Of a DNA stretch of 64,000 nucleotides, positions 60,601 through 64,000 are shown in pieces. The position numbers and the translations under genes were made by a program. The stretch spans positions 1-64,000 of the forward strand of contig CANTFK010000304.1 in assembly GCA_947646735.1 (NCBI GenBank), in the 5' to 3' direction. The notes beneath the pieces are model-generated. The model did no database searches, was not told where the DNA came from, and saw nothing but the letters and a program-made list of their open reading frames with translations. Position 1 is the stretch's first letter; each line of letters opens with the position of its first letter. Source of the DNA: Peronospora farinosa (Eukaryota; Oomycota; Peronosporomycetes; Peronosporales; Peronosporaceae).

Positions 60601-60966
60601 AGTTGACTTCGGACCATATGACACTTCGGGCAGAGGTGATCAACCTGCAGAGAGAACTGTCGCAAACCAAGGTGAGACAGCAGCAAATCGGTGTACACTC
60701 CAAGGATATTTGGTTAATGCAAATCGTTCTGTCGTGCAGAATCATTCCCGAAAGCTGGAGGATCGAATTGCTAATGAAAGTAGGACTGAAGGCCGGGGCG
60801 AAAGTTACTCCGGAAATCGCGTTACTGCCTTCAACGGGGGTGTTTCCGCCACACCAGATCGTACCGCGGACGTGGAGCACGTGTTTTAGAACATCTACAC
60901 CAGGCTACCGCGCTAGCGATAGAAAATAACGCCCTTTTCGAATGCCTGAGGGTTTCGCATCGATGA
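57682..60966 (+). CDS. PWWP and double-PHD chromatin reader protein
   Basis: The model has eight exons: 57682-57739, 57850-57950, 58022-58110, 58189-58350, 58437-59316, 59391-60671, 60740-60839 and 60890-60966. All introns are GT-AG (50-110 bp), giving about 915 residues. Residues about 36-95 form a PWWP domain (QPWPAR, then VYFFGSRNYGW). Residues 149-196 are a PHD finger (CERC ... CPDC). Residues about 334-380 are a second PHD finger, followed by a CxxC ... CxxC pair across exons 5/6. Residues about 497-590 are a helical, weakly bromodomain-like region. A coiled coil lies near 815-860. PWWP and PHD modules bind methylated or unmodified histone tails, so a nuclear chromatin role is inferred; the exact target is unknown. 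No SET domain is present. The 3' end is uncertain: intron 7 (GTGTTT donor) is weak. Without it the stop is at 60889. Confidence 0.85.
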
Positions 60967-61134
60967 GGGACGTAGCCAGCGTGAAGAGCTAAAGCGGCTG
61001 ATCGACCAAGTAATGGAGCGCAATATGTGAACAGCAAAAACGCACGACCCAGTTGTTGGTAGCGCGGTGATCGTTTGCTTACGTATACGAAATGCTCTAT
61101 ATTGTGCTGGAACAACAAATACCTCCGCTCGGAC
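60967..61134. other. Short gap between convergent genes
   Basis: The gap holds the shared 3' flank of the PWWP/PHD and RCE1 genes. One frame through it, ending TGA at 61028-61030, continues a coiled-coil-like Glu/Lys/Arg/Leu-rich stretch and would extend the PHD protein if one G of the GGG at about 60950 were absent. Confidence 0.5.
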
Positions 61135-62639
61135 TCAGAGAGCTCCCGAATATCCGAACACAAGTTCGTGCTCTGTTGTAGACACCGTCACGTTCCACAT
61201 TTCTGACGAATAGATTGCTGGCTCTGTCAACGGCATCAGGAGGAGAGAGAAACCATAGATGCCCAAAAAATAAGCTCCGAGGAGCACTGTCCACATACAT
61301 AAACAATATCATGCATGATTGTCAGCACTCTTATGTACACAGTTTCACCCAAGCGTCGCAACGTAACATACCTAGTCGATAAGGGTGCAATGAGCTTTCC
61401 GGGCTAAAGAAAGAAAGATCTGGGAATCCCATGATGTTGCAAAACACGTGCACAAGAAATATTGATGCGAAGTGTCCTGCAGGGAAGAACAACACAAGAT
61501 GAGAGGGTGGCACACAAGGTCAGCTAGGGTGCGAATAGACAAGAAAAATAAAAAGCTTAGTCCAACCTGTTCTCAGGAAAATGAAGGTTGCATAGGCTCC
61601 AAAGAGAGAAGTGTAAATAAACTGGAAGCCTAACAGAACCATGTCTGCATCAGCCTCCGAGCAACACAAGTAAGCTAAAAAGTATAACGGTACATACCAA
61701 CAGTCAACGCTGCATCCTTTGGAGACCGACCGTGTTGCACATACTCCATAAAGTGGTGCAAGTGAGCTAAGCAAAAACACATACAACCAAACAGTGAGCC
61801 CTCAATCCTACAGCCGCAAAATCACAAAATACGCATCACGCATTATACCTGCTCCGAACATCAGTGGACTGCCCAAAACCATTTGCTTGACAGTGAAGTT
61901 CGCGCACACAAGCAGCGGGATCGTGCAGCTTCGGAACACAAATTCTTCCGTCAACGGGCCCTAGTACACATCCAAATAAGTAAGAACTATCTCCACAGCA
62001 TATTTTTCCTCATTACATTAGCCTATACCAGCACGTAAGTCCGCAATGATGGAAGTCGATCATGTGTGACGGAATAATACAGCGCCGAGTTTTTTATGGC
62101 AAACCACAGACCGTTCGAGTGAAACTGCTTTGACACATTCAGCAGACGTAGCGCATTGGCTAGCAGTGACCCTGTGAAAAGCACCGCCGTCACAAATAGC
62201 GGGATGGTGAAAGACTCTACTAATCCTTCCCATCGTATGCCAAGCCACTGTGCAAATGACATGCTCGCTTCATCCTGCATAAGCACAAAAGTCCGTCTAT
62301 GAATCTGCTGCACCTCTTTCTCCCTTATCAAAAATGAAGATCAATTCAACCACGCACATGATCATAGAAAACTGCCAAAACAAATGGACAGAGAGCGCAG
62401 AAGATGCAAATGAGCAGGAATTGCGCTAGAATCTGCAAAACAATAGCAACACCAAAAAGAAGAGAAGTCAGAAGGACGCTAGAGATCTTGTAGAATGACA
62501 GACAAAGACGTACATGCGTTGGATGATCACGTGGAAGCCGTCGGATCGTATAGGGAAGTGTGTATAGCACGCCGACGTATGCGGCCGCCATACAGGAGCA
62601 GGCGATGACGGCCGTTGTGGCAGTCACACTAAATCGCAT
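61135..62639 (-). CDS. RCE1: CAAX prenyl protease 2 (Rce1-type endopeptidase)
   Basis: The model has eight exons on the - strand: 62639-62514, 62432-62358, 62274-62029, 61960-61849, 61766-61698, 61644-61567, 61476-61372 and 61286-61135. It encodes 320 residues, in the usual size range of the family. Rce1 enzymes sit in the ER membrane and remove the last three residues from farnesylated or geranylgeranylated CAAX proteins such as Ras-type GTPases. The family's conserved residues are present: the EExxxR motif (GPLTEEFVFRSC, Glu154, Glu155, Arg159), FxxxH (His188 in FGAAHLHHF) and HxxxN (His245, Asn249 in VHVFCN). Several hydrophobic segments fit a multi-pass membrane protein. All introns are GT-AG, 53-90 bp. 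Intron 1 (62513-62433, 81 bp) is in frame and open, so its removal is inferred from the splice signals and from the fit to the family. Confidence 0.92.
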
Positions 62640-62782
62640 CTTTGGTATTAATTGACACTATAGTTTGGTATTGTCATTGAATAGTAGATGGTGATTGGTC
62701 TATTATCAAGTCATCTTTTCAACGAATCAAATGGTTGATATGGTAAAACCCAAGCCCAACCATTATTGTCAAGCTAAAAAGG
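62640..62782. promoter_or_regulatory. Bidirectional promoter between RCE1 and the WD40 gene
   Basis: Only 143 bp separate the two start codons. ATTGG at 62694-62698 is a CCAAT box in the RCE1 direction. No TATA box is convincing. Confidence 0.6.
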
Positions 62783-64000
62783 ATGGTAGATACCACAATG
62801 ACAGATATGAATGACATGGAAGAGACGGAGATTGAGGTGATTACGGCGGACGATACCACGCAGGAGTTTGATATTGGAGTGGAACCACAAGGTGCGCGAA
62901 AGAAAGAAATTATACACGTCGTGAAGGCTACGAGCTTTGAATATCAATCGAGTTGTGTGACTATTTGAGCAGATGATGACGATGATGACGCCATGGAAGA
63001 CGAAGATGACGACGAAAAAATATCTGCAGAAGATGCGGATGTGCGTGATGATGCTGATATGGTAGGAATATGATTGCCTCTGGACAATGATTGTCAAGAG
63101 AGGCAGACAACTCATTTGAATGGAAATGGTGATACGTCAGGTCTTTCATAAACACTCAGGCCCGGTCTACTCAATTAGTGTAAATCCAGTGGATCCAAGG
63201 ATTGTCGTCACTGGTGGAGGTGATGACGTAGGGGTTATCTGGAACCGTGAGGATGGCAACGTGTTGTACACGCTGTCAGGTCACCAGGATACCGTGGTAA
63301 GTGTGGACTTTAACTTTGACGGCAAGTATGCGGCTACTGGCGGATACGATGGCCTTGTTAAGATTTGGGAAGTTGCAACGGGTACTTTGGTGGCAAACTT
63401 GGAAGGACCATCGCAAGAGGTTGAGTGGGTATGTTGGCATAAGAAGGGGAATGTGGTGCTGGCGGGATCTAGCGATGGCACCGTGTGGATGTGGCTCGCA
63501 ACAACTGGAGAGTGCATGCACGTGTTTGCTGGACATGAAGACGGTGTCACCTGTGGCTCATTTACTGGGTCCGGAAAGGTGCGCTGAACAAAGTATCATG
63601 CAGCTAGACTAAGTGTCGGTGTCTCACTCGCGGATGATGTATGTTATGGGTTAGATGATTGTGACTGGCAGTTCGGACATGACTGTGCGTGTGTGGAACC
63701 CAAAGACTGGCGAATGTAATCATGTGTTTCGAGGGTACGTCGATTTCTCTGATAACGTTTCGAATCGGTGGAAGGACTAATAAGACGTATGTCAACAGCC
63801 ACGGCTTCCACGAAGGCCCAGTGACGTTCATTGCCTGTCACCCGAGCGTACGTTGAGCAAACGTTATCTGTGACCAAGGAAGATCATTAATTGTCAAATT
63901 GTGGTGAATGTTAGCAACCGCTTGTTATCTCTGGCTCCCAAGATGGCACTGCTCGTCTAATGCAAGTGCAAACGAAGCGAATCCTCGCAGCATTTTCGCA
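62783..64000 (+). CDS. AAMP: AAMP/Sqt1-like WD40 repeat protein, 5' part
   Basis: Exons are 62783-62891, 62973-63061, 63141-63578, 63655-63734, 63799-63847 and 63915 onward; the gene runs off the window after 283 codons. Introns are 64-81 bp with GT-AG ends. An acidic N-terminus (a run of Asp/Glu in exon 2) precedes WD40 repeats that start at residue 67. Repeat signatures are DVGVIW, GLVKIW, GTVWMW, MTVRVW and a last GTARL without the Trp. The acidic head plus this repeat order match angio-associated migratory cell protein and its yeast relative Sqt1, a chaperone for ribosomal protein uL16. The ribosome-assembly role is inferred from the family. Confidence 0.85.

Overview
The window looks like an oomycete (stramenopile) nuclear genome. 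The host genes carry short GT-AG introns of 50-90 bp. A TCATTCC motif, the core of the oomycete initiator element, lies about 60 bp upstream of one start codon. The retroelements are Ty3/gypsy chromoviruses of the type common in Phytophthora and downy mildews. These are recognitions from reading the sequence; no database search was run, and the species cannot be named.

Region 1 (1-41170) is one tandem array. A 777-bp unit is repeated 53 times head to tail, and each unit contains a single tRNA-Asn(GUU) gene on the + strand with internal A and B boxes. Six units lack one T in the short T-run behind the tRNA and are 776 bp long. Units are almost identical; a few single-base variants are scattered among non-adjacent copies. 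The array continues past the left edge of the window.

Region 2 (41171-57040) is a graveyard of LTR retrotransposons that breaks the array just upstream of where tRNA copy 54 would start. It holds a decayed + strand chromovirus with its 5' LTR (41225-47720), a - strand RT fragment and an inverted LTR facing it (47950-49196), and a short stretch with 5S-like and tRNA-like sequences and a perfect 28-bp hairpin (49452-49790). These are followed by a + strand RNase H/integrase remnant (49805-50530), a - strand gypsy body of another family (50576-55690), and a 20-bp minisatellite with an inverted copy of that element's 5' region. A chromodomain-bearing pol end (56600-57010) closes the cluster. None of the elements looks intact.

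Region 3 (57065-57355) holds a strongly diverged, tRNA-less fragment of the same 777-bp unit, so the array once reached across, or was derived from, the chromosomal flank now on the far side of the retrotransposons.

Region 4 (57600-64000) is ordinary gene-dense DNA: a PWWP/double-PHD chromatin reader (+), an RCE1-type CAAX prenyl endopeptidase (-) convergent with it, and the 5' part of an AAMP/Sqt1-like WD40 protein (+). The last two share a 143-bp bidirectional promoter. The main novelty is the single-tRNA tandem array, whose 53 copies all carry the same mismatch in the anticodon stem.
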